The notes beneath the pieces were generated by a model. The model had not been told where the DNA came from. It did no database searches and worked only from the letters and a program-made list of their open reading frames with translations. DNA of 64,000 nucleotides, taken from JAXMAZ01 sp046350115 (lineage in GTDB: Bacteria; Planctomycetota; Planctomycetia; Gemmatales; Gemmataceae). Both the position numbers and the translations under genes were made by a program. Positions 34,748-42,691 of this stretch are shown piece by piece (the stretch's first letter is position 1; each line of letters starts with the position of its first letter). The DNA lies in the NCBI GenBank assembly GCA_046350115.1, contig JAXMAZ010000003.1, forward strand, positions 369,134-433,133. Direction: 5' to 3'.

Positions 34748-37723
34748 TCACTTCTTGGCCGGGGCGGGGGCCGGGGTCGTCGGCTTTACCGCCGACTTGA
34801 TGTTGATGTAGTACTGCTTAATCAGCTCCCGCAGTTCGGCCGGGAACGCCGCCTCGGCCGCCTGCTGGACCCGGTCCCGCTCCCGCTTCTGCAGGTCGAT
34901 GAACTTGCCGTCCCCGTCGCCCATCCGGCCGGCGGAATTCGACTCCCGGTTGCGGCCGTTCGGCTTGGCCTTGTCGCCGGTGCCCGGCTGGTTCTCCCCG
35001 GACGGGCTTTCCGACTGCCCCGGCTCCTTACCCGGTTGCCCAGGTTTGTCCCCGGGTTGCTTGCCCTTGCCTTGCTGGTCGCCCGGCTGGTCGCCCTCCT
35101 GGCCGGGCTGTTGCCCCGGCTGCTGACCGGGCTGGGCGGCCTGGCTCTGACCGGGCTGGGCGGTCGGCTGGCCCATCGCCTCGGCGGCGGCGTTCAGCCC
35201 GTCCAGCACCTTCCGCAACTGGTCCGCCGCCCCCGACTGGGACGCCCCAGCCTCGGCCGGCTTGCCCTTGTTGAGCGAGTCATTCGCCTTCGCCAGTTTA
35301 CCGCCGGCATCGGCCATCCCTTCGTGAGACGTCTGCGGCGCCTGGGCCTGGGCCTGGTTGAGTGCGGCCTGGGCGGAGGCGGTGGCGTCCGCCGACCGGG
35401 CCAGCGCCTCGGTCGCATCTAGCAGCGCTTTCTGGGCGTCGGCCAGGTCGGACGGGTTCTTGGCGTCACCCGGGGCGGGGGCAGTGCCGTCGGCCTTGGA
35501 CGGCTTGCCGGCCGCCTTCTCCAACTGGTTGAGGGCCGCCCGCTGCTTCTCGACCGCGGCTTGCAGGTCGCCCTTGTTGAGCGCGTCGGCGGCAGCGTTG
35601 GCGTCGGCCGCCGGGTTGGGCAGCTCCATCGCCGCCGCCTTCTCCCCGACCTTCTGCTGAAGCTCGGCCAACTGCTTCTCGGCGTCCGCCTTCGGGTTGC
35701 CGAGCTGCTTGGCCGCCTGCTTGGCCTCGGCGGCGGCGGCCTCCGCCTGCTCGATCGCCTTGGCCACCTGCTGGGCGGCGGCCGACGGGTTGACCGCGTT
35801 CGGCTGGGCGGCAGCCTGGTCGGTCGCCTCCTTCACCTTCAACCCGTCCAGCTTCTTCTGCACCTCGGCCTTCGCCTCGTCCAGCTTGTCGGCCGCCTCC
35901 TTGGCCTGCTCGGCCGCCTGGGCCGGCTGGTTCTCGCGGAAGTCGTCCGCGGCCATCTTCTCCTTGTCGGCCGCCTCCGCGGCTTTGGCAGCGGCCTCCG
36001 GCGCGGTCGGCTTGAGCGTGTCCGCGACCGCCTTGGTCGTTTCGGCCAGAGCGGCTTGCTGCTTGGCCAGTTCGGGGTTGCGGTCTTTCGCCCCGTCCGC
36101 CTCTTTTGCGTCGGCGGCAAGTTGTCGTTCGGCCTTCGCCAGCTCGTCGAGCCCCTTGGCTGCGGCCTCAAGTGCCTCGACCTCCTTGCGGCGGGCCTCC
36201 ATCGCTTCGATGTTCTTCTCCAGCGCGGCCTTGGCGGCTTGCAAATCGGCGAGCGTCTGGTCCTGGCTCTTCTCGGCGGCCGGCTGGTCGTTGCCCCGCA
36301 GGGCGTCGGCCGCCTGGTCCGCGTCATTGGCCGCCTGGGCAAGCGCGGCCTTGGCCGCCTGGTTCTGGGGCATCGGCCGGTCCCGGACGGCGGCCGCGTC
36401 TTTGGCGATCACCGCCTGCCGGTCGGCCGCCTTCTGCTGCTGGGACGGCTTGCCGGCGTTCGCCGCTTGTTCCTTGACCGCCTGCTGGTCCTGGATCAGC
36501 TTGTCCACCAGTTCGGCCGTCTTCTTCGCGGCCAGGATCGGGTCGGCCTTCTCCGCCGCCGCCTCGGCCAACATCTTGTCGAGCATCTCGCGGGCGGCCT
36601 TCAGCCGGACGACGGCCGTGTCCTGGTAGTCGGTCGCCTCGTCCGGGCGGACGGCCCGCAGCCGGTCCTCGGCCTTGCGCATCTCCCGCTCGGCCGGGTC
36701 CAGCTCGGCGGCCACCGGCCGGGCGATCTCTTCCACCGCTTTGCGGGCCGCCCGCGTGTCGAACTCGACCTGGGACTGGCGGTCGGCCAGCTTGCCGGTC
36801 CGCTCCCGCTCCGGGTTCGGCCCACGCGAGGACCGTTTCGGGGCGGGGGCCGCCGCGGTGTCCTTGGCCACCGACTCCTGCGCGGTCAGGGCGGCGTCAA
36901 CCTTCTCCCGAGCGGCCTTGAGTGCTTCCGCCCGGTCCTTGGTCGGGGACAGGGCAGCGGCCAAGGACTGCAGCTCGCGGGCGGTGGCTCGTTGGGACTC
37001 GGCTGCCAGTTGCAGGTCGCCGGCCACCAGCGCCCGTTTGGCCCCCTCCATCTGGTTGATGAGCTGCTTGGCCCGTCCGGGGACGTCTACTTTTTGAAGG
37101 CGGTCGCGGTCGGTCGGCTGGAGGGCCGGGCGGAGCTTGTCCATGAGGGCGACACACCCGCTCAACTCGGCGGACAGGTCGGTCTGGGTGTCGGCCTGCT
37201 CCTGGATGTCGTCCACCACCTTCCGCGGGTCGCGGGCGGCCGCCTGGTCGGTCCGCAGCGCACGCTGGGACAGTTGCATTTCGCTCTTGGCCAGGGCGCC
37301 GATCCGGGTGGACGCCTCGTCCAGCGTGCGGAGGGCGTCGAACCGGCCGAGCATCCCGCGGAGGGTGGCGACGATCTCCCGGTGCTTGGTGTAGGCGGCC
37401 CGCTGCTCGGCCGTGGCGGATCCCGGGTCCGGGGCGGCCATCGCTTTGTCCAGGTGGGCAAGGACGGCCGCCATGTCCCGCTTGCTCAGCCGGTTCAGCC
37501 CGTTGGCCACCTCCCCGAGCGCGGCCTGCTCGGCGGTCGGTTCCAACTTCTGGTACGCCAGCACCCGCAAGGACGTGACCAGTCGGCGGGCAGTCTGGTC
37601 GACGGCCGTGGCCGCCTCCTTCTGCCGGGCCTGCTGAACGGCCGGGGTCGGATCGTCGGCGAGGGCGACGGCTGTTGCCAACGCGACGAACCCGACGACG
37701 GGGGCCAGGATGCGGACGGTCAT
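34748..37723 (-). CDS. Exported alanine-rich coiled-coil protein (991 aa)
   Basis: A signal peptide (MTVRILAPVVGFVALATAVALA) is followed by about 800 residues of Ala/Glu/Lys/Gln-rich heptads, predicted long coiled coil (for example QKEAATAVDQTARRLVTSL, AEQAKEAADKLDEAKAEVQ). Residues 860-930 are a low-complexity Gln/Pro/Gly linker (GQQPGQQPGQEGDQPGDQ). The C-terminus, FIDLQKRERDRVQQAAEAAF then PAELRELIKQYYINIK, resembles the conserved tail of planctomycete DUF4175-associated proteins. ATG 37723 gives the signal peptide; the frame is open 15 codons earlier. It is probably an envelope or periplasmic structural protein working with the DUF4175-like membrane protein upstream in the same operon. 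No catalytic domain is seen. Confidence 0.82.
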   Translation of the reverse strand: MTVRILAPVVGFVALATAVALADDPTPAVQQARQKEAATAVDQTARRLVTSLRVLAYQKLEPTAEQAALGEVANGLNRLSKRDMAAVLAHLDKAMAAPDPGSATAEQRAAYTKHREIVATLRGMLGRFDALRTLDEASTRIGALAKSEMQLSQRALRTDQAAARDPRKVVDDIQEQADTQTDLSAELSGCVALMDKLRPALQPTDRDRLQKVDVPGRAKQLINQMEGAKRALVAGDLQLAAESQRATARELQSLAAALSPTKDRAEALKAAREKVDAALTAQESVAKDTAAAPAPKRSSRGPNPERERTGKLADRQSQVEFDTRAARKAVEEIARPVAAELDPAEREMRKAEDRLRAVRPDEATDYQDTAVVRLKAAREMLDKMLAEAAAEKADPILAAKKTAELVDKLIQDQQAVKEQAANAGKPSQQQKAADRQAVIAKDAAAVRDRPMPQNQAAKAALAQAANDADQAADALRGNDQPAAEKSQDQTLADLQAAKAALEKNIEAMEARRKEVEALEAAAKGLDELAKAERQLAADAKEADGAKDRNPELAKQQAALAETTKAVADTLKPTAPEAAAKAAEAADKEKMAADDFRENQPAQAAEQAKEAADKLDEAKAEVQKKLDGLKVKEATDQAAAQPNAVNPSAAAQQVAKAIEQAEAAAAEAKQAAKQLGNPKADAEKQLAELQQKVGEKAAAMELPNPAADANAAADALNKGDLQAAVEKQRAALNQLEKAAGKPSKADGTAPAPGDAKNPSDLADAQKALLDATEALARSADATASAQAALNQAQAQAPQTSHEGMADAGGKLAKANDSLNKGKPAEAGASQSGAADQLRKVLDGLNAAAEAMGQPTAQPGQSQAAQPGQQPGQQPGQEGDQPGDQQGKGKQPGDKPGQPGKEPGQSESPSGENQPGTGDKAKPNGRNRESNSAGRMGDGDGKFIDLQKRERDRVQQAAEAAFPAELRELIKQYYINIKSAVKPTTPAPAPAKK

Positions 37724-37808
37724 GACAGCACCTCGGTCGGACGACCTCACCGATCCAGTATCCCGCAACCGATGCGGGCGGGCAACGGCCGAACATGCAC
37801 TTGTCCGG

Positions 37809-37847
37809 TCTCGCTTCCCCTCCCCGAAGCGGAGAGGGGGAGCGAGA
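37809..37847. repeat. Hairpin between coiled-coil and DUF4175-like genes
   Basis: TCTCGCT (37809-37815) pairs with AGCGAGA (37841-37847), with C-rich and G-rich inner arms (TCCCCTCCCC and GGAGAGGGGG). It sits in the 164-base gap inside the minus-strand operon. It could attenuate or protect the transcript; no T-run follows. Confidence 0.5.
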
Positions 37848-37887
37848 GTAGATCAGGTGCGATCGTTGTCCCCGCTTCCCCACCCAT

Positions 37888-39819
37888 TCACGGGCCGTCA
37901 GTCTTCTGCGGGAACACCTGCTTCTGCTTACTCTCCAGTTCGGCCAGCCGGCCGCGGAACGCCTCCTGCCGCTGCCGCCACTCCTCGAACTCGGCGTCGG
38001 ACACCACCAGCTTGCTCCGCACCGGCGACCAGCCGCCGGCCCGCCGCGGGTCGGGCGGGCCGGTCTGCGGCACGGCGTCGCCGGACACGGGGGCGTCGGC
38101 CGGCGGCTGGGTCGGGGAGCGGGCCGCGCCGGGGTGCCGGTCGAACACCGCCACGCGAAAGTCCACCCGATCGCCGGGGGACAGAGGCGCCTCGACCCAT
38201 TCCCCGCCTTTGCGGACCGACTTGCGGAGCCGGGCCGCCTGGAAGTTGTACCGCCCGCCCGCGGCCAGCCCCGGCGGCTCGGTGTCCGGGTCGGCGGACG
38301 GCAACCGGTAGAACTCGACCTGCCCGAACGGCCCCGACTCGCGGAACACCCCGAGGGCCGGCAGGAACGGGCCGACCACATTCTCGTCCGCGGTGGTGTT
38401 GGCCAGCGGCAGCGGCACCCACGGCCCGACCTCGTCCCCGGACTGCACCCGGTAGACGACGAACGCCCGGCTCAGCCCGTACGGCGAGCGGGCCGTGTAT
38501 CCGACCTGCACCTGCCCGCCGACCCGCAGAGGCATCCCGGACACGTCGTAGTCGTCGAGCGGCCCGTCTTCTTTCGGGTCTTTCAGCACCTCGGACAACA
38601 GGGTGACGGTCGGGGCCGGGTCGGGCAGGACGATCATCCCGCGGCGGGGCGGGTTGAGGGCGTCGAACCCGTACTCGTCCGTCGCCAGTACCCGATACCC
38701 GGCGACCGCCGCCGGCGGCTGGAACCGGACACTGGCCGCGGCTCTGTCGGCAGACAAAGTCATCGGCAGCCGCTGGAACTCTTTGCCGTCCGTCCCGAGC
38801 AGCCCGACGGCGGCCGAAGCCACCGGCTTCGACAACGTGGCCCGGACTTCGACCTCGCAGTCCGGTAACGCCTGCACTTCGGCCTGGGACTGGAACCGCC
38901 GGTACTCCCGCTTGCCGTCCGGGTCGACCCACTTCGGCAACACCACCCACGCGGCCAGCTCGCCGACCACCGGTCGGGCCTCGAACCGTACGGTGCCCGG
39001 GGCGTGGGTCCGGCCGTCACCGACCCGGGCCGAGTAGTGGAACCCGACGGAGGTTGGGGGCAAGGTGGCGGTGAACACCCCGCGGCCATCCGGCAACGTC
39101 TCGGCCAGGGCGAGCGGGAACCGCTCGCCCGGCTGGCCGTCCGGCTGGACCGTGACCGTGCCAGCGTCCGGGAACCGGCCGTCGGCCAGCACCCGCAGTG
39201 TCACCTCCTCGCCGACCGGCCACACCTCGGCGGTGTCGGCGGTCAGTCGGACGGTCCGGGGTATCTCGACGTTGAGCAGGCACTGGCGGGCGATCAAGGC
39301 GGCAGCTAGCGCCGGCCGAACGGCCACGAACCCGCTGCCGAGCATCGCCAGCACCGCCAACACGCCGACCGCTCGGACGATCCGCCTGGCCTGGAAGAAC
39401 CGTGTGACCGGCTTGGCGGCGGCCAGCTCGCCGGCCTCCTTGGCCACGGCCGCGATCAGCTCGGCGGACATGCCGTCGGTCTTCGCCCCGGGCCGGGTGA
39501 GCTGGAGGGCGGTGACGAGCGTGTGCCCGTAGGCCGGGTCGGCGGCCTCGGCCCGGGCGGCGAGCGCGTCCGCCGACGGCACCCGCAGCCGGACGAGCAA
39601 CATCGCGGCCGTCAGCCCGGCGAGCGCGAGCTGGCTAACGGTGAGCAGCACCCGCAGCCCGAACGGGGTGTCCCGCCGCAGGTCCACCCACCAGTCGATG
39701 CCACACGCGACGGCCAGGGCGGTGCCGACGACGACGGTCCAGACGGCGAACCCCCAGCCGGCGGCCCCGGCCGCCTCCCACGCCCGCCACGGTGCCAGTT
39801 GTCGCGTCAACGATCGCAT
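37888..39819 (-). CDS. DUF4175-like membrane protein (643 aa)
   Basis: The N-terminal half has two early transmembrane helices (GWGFAVWTVVVGTALAVACGI and VLLTVSQLALAGLTAAMLLV) and one near residue 150-175 (IVRAVGVLAVLAMLGSGFVAV). The large extracytoplasmic part holds Ig-like strands (VRLTADTAEVWPVGEEVTLRV, VTVQPDGQPGERFPLALAE, AAWVVLPKWVDPDGKREYRRF). A late helix segment FEEWRQRQEAFRGRLAELESK ends the protein. This layout matches the DUF4175-type proteins next to MoxR/BatA genes in planctomycetes. ATG 39819 is chosen since the 28-codon upstream extension is in a palindrome. Its partner is probably the coiled-coil protein encoded downstream. Confidence 0.78.
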   Translation of the reverse strand: MRSLTRQLAPWRAWEAAGAAGWGFAVWTVVVGTALAVACGIDWWVDLRRDTPFGLRVLLTVSQLALAGLTAAMLLVRLRVPSADALAARAEAADPAYGHTLVTALQLTRPGAKTDGMSAELIAAVAKEAGELAAAKPVTRFFQARRIVRAVGVLAVLAMLGSGFVAVRPALAAALIARQCLLNVEIPRTVRLTADTAEVWPVGEEVTLRVLADGRFPDAGTVTVQPDGQPGERFPLALAETLPDGRGVFTATLPPTSVGFHYSARVGDGRTHAPGTVRFEARPVVGELAAWVVLPKWVDPDGKREYRRFQSQAEVQALPDCEVEVRATLSKPVASAAVGLLGTDGKEFQRLPMTLSADRAAASVRFQPPAAVAGYRVLATDEYGFDALNPPRRGMIVLPDPAPTVTLLSEVLKDPKEDGPLDDYDVSGMPLRVGGQVQVGYTARSPYGLSRAFVVYRVQSGDEVGPWVPLPLANTTADENVVGPFLPALGVFRESGPFGQVEFYRLPSADPDTEPPGLAAGGRYNFQAARLRKSVRKGGEWVEAPLSPGDRVDFRVAVFDRHPGAARSPTQPPADAPVSGDAVPQTGPPDPRRAGGWSPVRSKLVVSDAEFEEWRQRQEAFRGRLAELESKQKQVFPQKTDGP

Positions 39820-39853
39820 CAGGTCCGCTCGGTTCGGTCCGTGTCCGGTACAT

Positions 39854-40139
39854 GTAGGGCAGGTCAAGCCGGCTCTGCGGCGGCCGACCCGCCGCAATTG
39901 CAACGACTCCCCATTGGTCTGCGGGCTGAGCCGGTGGAGGGCGAGGCTCCTGCCCTAGCCGGGCTGCCTGCCCGGCGGGCTGTCACCCCTGCTCGGGTGC
40001 CGCCCCCGGTGTGGGTTCAAGCGGCTGCGGACGCGGCTCCCCGGCTCGGCGGGAGCCTCGCCCTCCCCTCATGAACCCGCCGGCCCGGGCGGTTGCGGCT
40101 TCGACGGGTCGGCCGCAAAGCCGGCTTGACCCGCCCTAC
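39854..40139. repeat. Large nested palindrome with GTAGGG/CCCTAC ends
   Basis: It begins GTAGGGCAGGTCAAGCCGGC and ends GCCGGCTTGACCCGCCCTAC. Inner arms GGGCGAGGCTCCTGCC (near 39938) and GGGAGCCTCGCCCTCCCC (near 40052) are complementary. The sequence is closely related to 16621-16899. It fills the 335-base intergenic gap within the operon (39820-40154), where no gene is visible. Confidence 0.85.
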
Positions 40140-40154
40140 TCAAACCGTCTCCCA

Positions 40155-42527
40155 TCAACTCAGGCTGTTCCACTTCCGGGCCACCCACTCCAGCGTCAGC
40201 AGCCCCAACACCGCCAGGAACGCCCACCGGTCCCACAGCAGCCGTTCCTCCCGGCGGGCGACCGGCACCGACTGCGGGGCGATCGCACCCGGCAGCACGT
40301 GCAGTTCTTCCTCCCGGTAGAACCGCCCGCCGGACCCGGTGGCCAACGCCCGCAGGTCGTCCTCGGCCATCCCGCCGGGGGCCAGCTCGTGGTCCGGGGG
40401 GAGCGTCACCCGGTAGTCGAGCGTGGCCGGTTCCGCCCCGGTGTCCATGGTCAGGACGAACCGGCCGACCCGGCTGAACGGCACCGGGCCGACGTAATCC
40501 CCCGGCTGCCCCGGCACCGCCCGCAGCTCGACCGGCGTCACCCGGTCCGGGTCGCCGGCCGCCGCGTCGAGGCGGACCAGCTTCGCCTCCACCCGGTCGG
40601 TGGTCAGCGGGTCGAGGGCGGCCGAGAACAGCCGGGCGTACACCTGGCCGGTGCCCCCGAGCTGTGGGTCGGTCTTGTCCAGCCCGAGCTGGGCGAACTT
40701 AGTGCCGAGCGTCCGCGGCACACCGGCGGCGTACACCATCTGCCCCCAGTACCGGGCGAAGTACTTGTCCGCCTCGTTGAACCGCCACCGCCAGCTCTCG
40801 TCGAACCCGGCAAACAGCACGTACCCCTTGCCGTAGTAGTGCCCGGCGAGCAGCGGCACCGGCGACCCGTCACTCGTCCGGTCGGTCGGGTGAACCAGGT
40901 ACGCTTCCGCCGCCGGCTTGAGCCGGCCGACCGGGGCGGACCAGAGCAGCTCCGGCAGTTCGGCCCACGCCTTCTTGCTCTCGTCCGGCTCGTCGTCCAG
41001 CCTCAGCAAGGCGGTGCGGCTACCGACCGCGGACAACTCCGGGCGGAACGGCCGGCCGCGGGTGTCGGCCGCTTGCTGGCCGGGGAGCAGGTCCACCGGC
41101 AGCACGTCGGCCAACGGCGTTCCGGCGAAAGACCCGGGCGCGTGCTGCCGGCCCGCGACGGCGATCAGCCCACCCCCCTCGGCGACGAACTCCCGCACCG
41201 CACGCTGCTGCTCCGCTGTCAGGGCAGTGGCCGGCAGGTCGCCGAGGATCAGCAGGTCGTAGCCGAACAGCTCGGCCCGGGTGTTCGGGAACCGCGGCAC
41301 GAACGGCGGGCCGGAGGTCATCGCCCGGCGGTCGCCGTCGAGCAGGAGGAACGAGGCGTCCACCCGCCGGTCACGGCGGAGCGCCCGCTGGATGAACTTG
41401 AACTCCCACCGGGGCAGGGTGTCCACGACCAGCACCTTCACCTTGCGGTCGGCCACGCGGACCGGCTTGGACAGCTCGTCCGCCGGCGGGTCGGCCCCGA
41501 CCAGCAGGCGGACGGTGGTGGTCAGCTCCTGCCGACCGGCCTCGGCGTCCTTCTTGGTCGGGACGAACGGCACCACTTCCCGCACGTCCCCGACGGGGGC
41601 ATCGACCGTCTTGCGGGCCACCTCCCGGCCGTTCAGCTTGACCGTGATCTCGGCCTTGGCGTCCTTCGTCTCCCGCACCCGGAACCGCACCCCGACGCCG
41701 ACCGTGTCGTCCACGAACAGAGTGTCCGGCACGCTCACGTCCCGGATGGCCACCTGACCGGCGGTCGAGCCGCCGACGCCGTACACGTGGACCGGCACCC
41801 CAAGCCGGCCGCATTCACGAGCCACCTCGTCCGCCCCGAGCCGGCTGGCGTTGTCCCGGCCGTCCGTGACGAGCACGACCGCGGCCGGCAGGTCGGCCGG
41901 GTCGCGGCGGAGCAGTTCGTTCAACGAGTCGTAGAGGGCGGTGCGTGGTTCGCTGGCCCTGAGCGCCTGGACCCAGGTGTCGGTCCCGCCGTCCTTGGTC
42001 GCCCGGCTGGTGCCGACGGTGGCCGGCTGGAGCGGGCCGACGTCCGCGAGCCGGCTCAGCAGCCTTAACTGCGGGTTGGAGAAGACGGCCCGGACCAGTT
42101 CGACCCGGCTCGGCTTCTCCGGCAACCCCGCAGGCAACTCGTCTGTGGACTGCATGGCCGGCAGCGGCCGGTCGGGCGGCGCCTTGCCGGTGGCGATCGC
42201 CACCCGCCACTGGTCGAGGAAGGTCGGCCGCGGGTCGCGGCTGGTCATGCTCTGGGACTCGTCTACCAGCACCGCGACCGGCCGCCGCTTGCTCTCCTGG
42301 TGCGTCACCACCCAGGTCGGCCGCAGGGCCAGGAACAGCAGCCCGGCAAGCGTGGCACAGCGGATCGACGCCAGCAGCGCCCGCCGCCACAGGGGCAACC
42401 GACCGGCCTCCCGTCGGTACAGTAGGCCGATGAGGGCGACGGCGACGATTCCCAATCCGACGGCCGCCCCCACCGGGAACCATCCGCGGACGGTCAGCTC
42501 GGCGAATAGGGTCGGGTCCACTCGCAT
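40155..42527 (-). CDS. Membrane protein with von Willebrand A and glutamine-amidotransferase-like domains (790 aa)
   Basis: The N-terminus has two helices (FPVGAAVGLGIVAVALIGLLY and ASIRCATLAGLLFLALRP). A vWA domain follows with a MIDAS-like VLVDESQSMTSRD (D-x-S-x-S) and VVLVTDGRDNAS. Next come strand-rich segments (VSVPDTLFVDDTVGVGVRF) and a class I amidotransferase-like fold (KVLVVDTLPRWEFKFIQRAL, LFGYDLLILGDLPATAL, AEGGGLIAVAGRQHAPGSF). The Cys nucleophile is absent, so this fold is non-catalytic. A C-terminal helix (WAFLAVLGLLTLEWV) anchors the protein. The ATG at 42527 follows a palindrome. It lies in the MoxR-BatA operon and probably forms a membrane complex with the neighbouring vWA protein. 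Confidence 0.82.
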   Translation of the reverse strand: MRVDPTLFAELTVRGWFPVGAAVGLGIVAVALIGLLYRREAGRLPLWRRALLASIRCATLAGLLFLALRPTWVVTHQESKRRPVAVLVDESQSMTSRDPRPTFLDQWRVAIATGKAPPDRPLPAMQSTDELPAGLPEKPSRVELVRAVFSNPQLRLLSRLADVGPLQPATVGTSRATKDGGTDTWVQALRASEPRTALYDSLNELLRRDPADLPAAVVLVTDGRDNASRLGADEVARECGRLGVPVHVYGVGGSTAGQVAIRDVSVPDTLFVDDTVGVGVRFRVRETKDAKAEITVKLNGREVARKTVDAPVGDVREVVPFVPTKKDAEAGRQELTTTVRLLVGADPPADELSKPVRVADRKVKVLVVDTLPRWEFKFIQRALRRDRRVDASFLLLDGDRRAMTSGPPFVPRFPNTRAELFGYDLLILGDLPATALTAEQQRAVREFVAEGGGLIAVAGRQHAPGSFAGTPLADVLPVDLLPGQQAADTRGRPFRPELSAVGSRTALLRLDDEPDESKKAWAELPELLWSAPVGRLKPAAEAYLVHPTDRTSDGSPVPLLAGHYYGKGYVLFAGFDESWRWRFNEADKYFARYWGQMVYAAGVPRTLGTKFAQLGLDKTDPQLGGTGQVYARLFSAALDPLTTDRVEAKLVRLDAAAGDPDRVTPVELRAVPGQPGDYVGPVPFSRVGRFVLTMDTGAEPATLDYRVTLPPDHELAPGGMAEDDLRALATGSGGRFYREEELHVLPGAIAPQSVPVARREERLLWDRWAFLAVLGLLTLEWVARKWNSLS

Positions 42528-42563
42528 CACACCATCGCCCCTGTGCCCGATCAGAGTTCTTCC

Positions 42564-42672
42564 GTAGGGTGCGTAGAGGCTCTGCGAAACGCACCGCGGT
42601 GACTTCCGCCCTTGGACGCTGTCGTTGCGGGGCCGGTGCGTTTCGTCGCCGAGCCTCCTCAACGCACCCTAC
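42564..42672. repeat. Palindrome with GTAGGG/CCCTAC ends
   Basis: GTAGGGTGCGTAGAGGCTCT then GCGAAACGCACC pairs with GGTGCGTTTCGTCGCCGAGC then CTCCTCAACGCACCCTAC. It lies between the two vWA-type genes and continues the family seen at 16621, 26467 and 39854. Confidence 0.8.
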
Positions 42673-42691
42673 AGAATACCGCCTCCACGCG

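Noticed and set aside
35561..38311. 916-codon plus-strand frame opposite the coiled-coil gene
   Set aside because: Antisense of an Ala/Glu/Gln-rich sequence; Val/Leu/Gly/Arg repeats are expected from complementing it.
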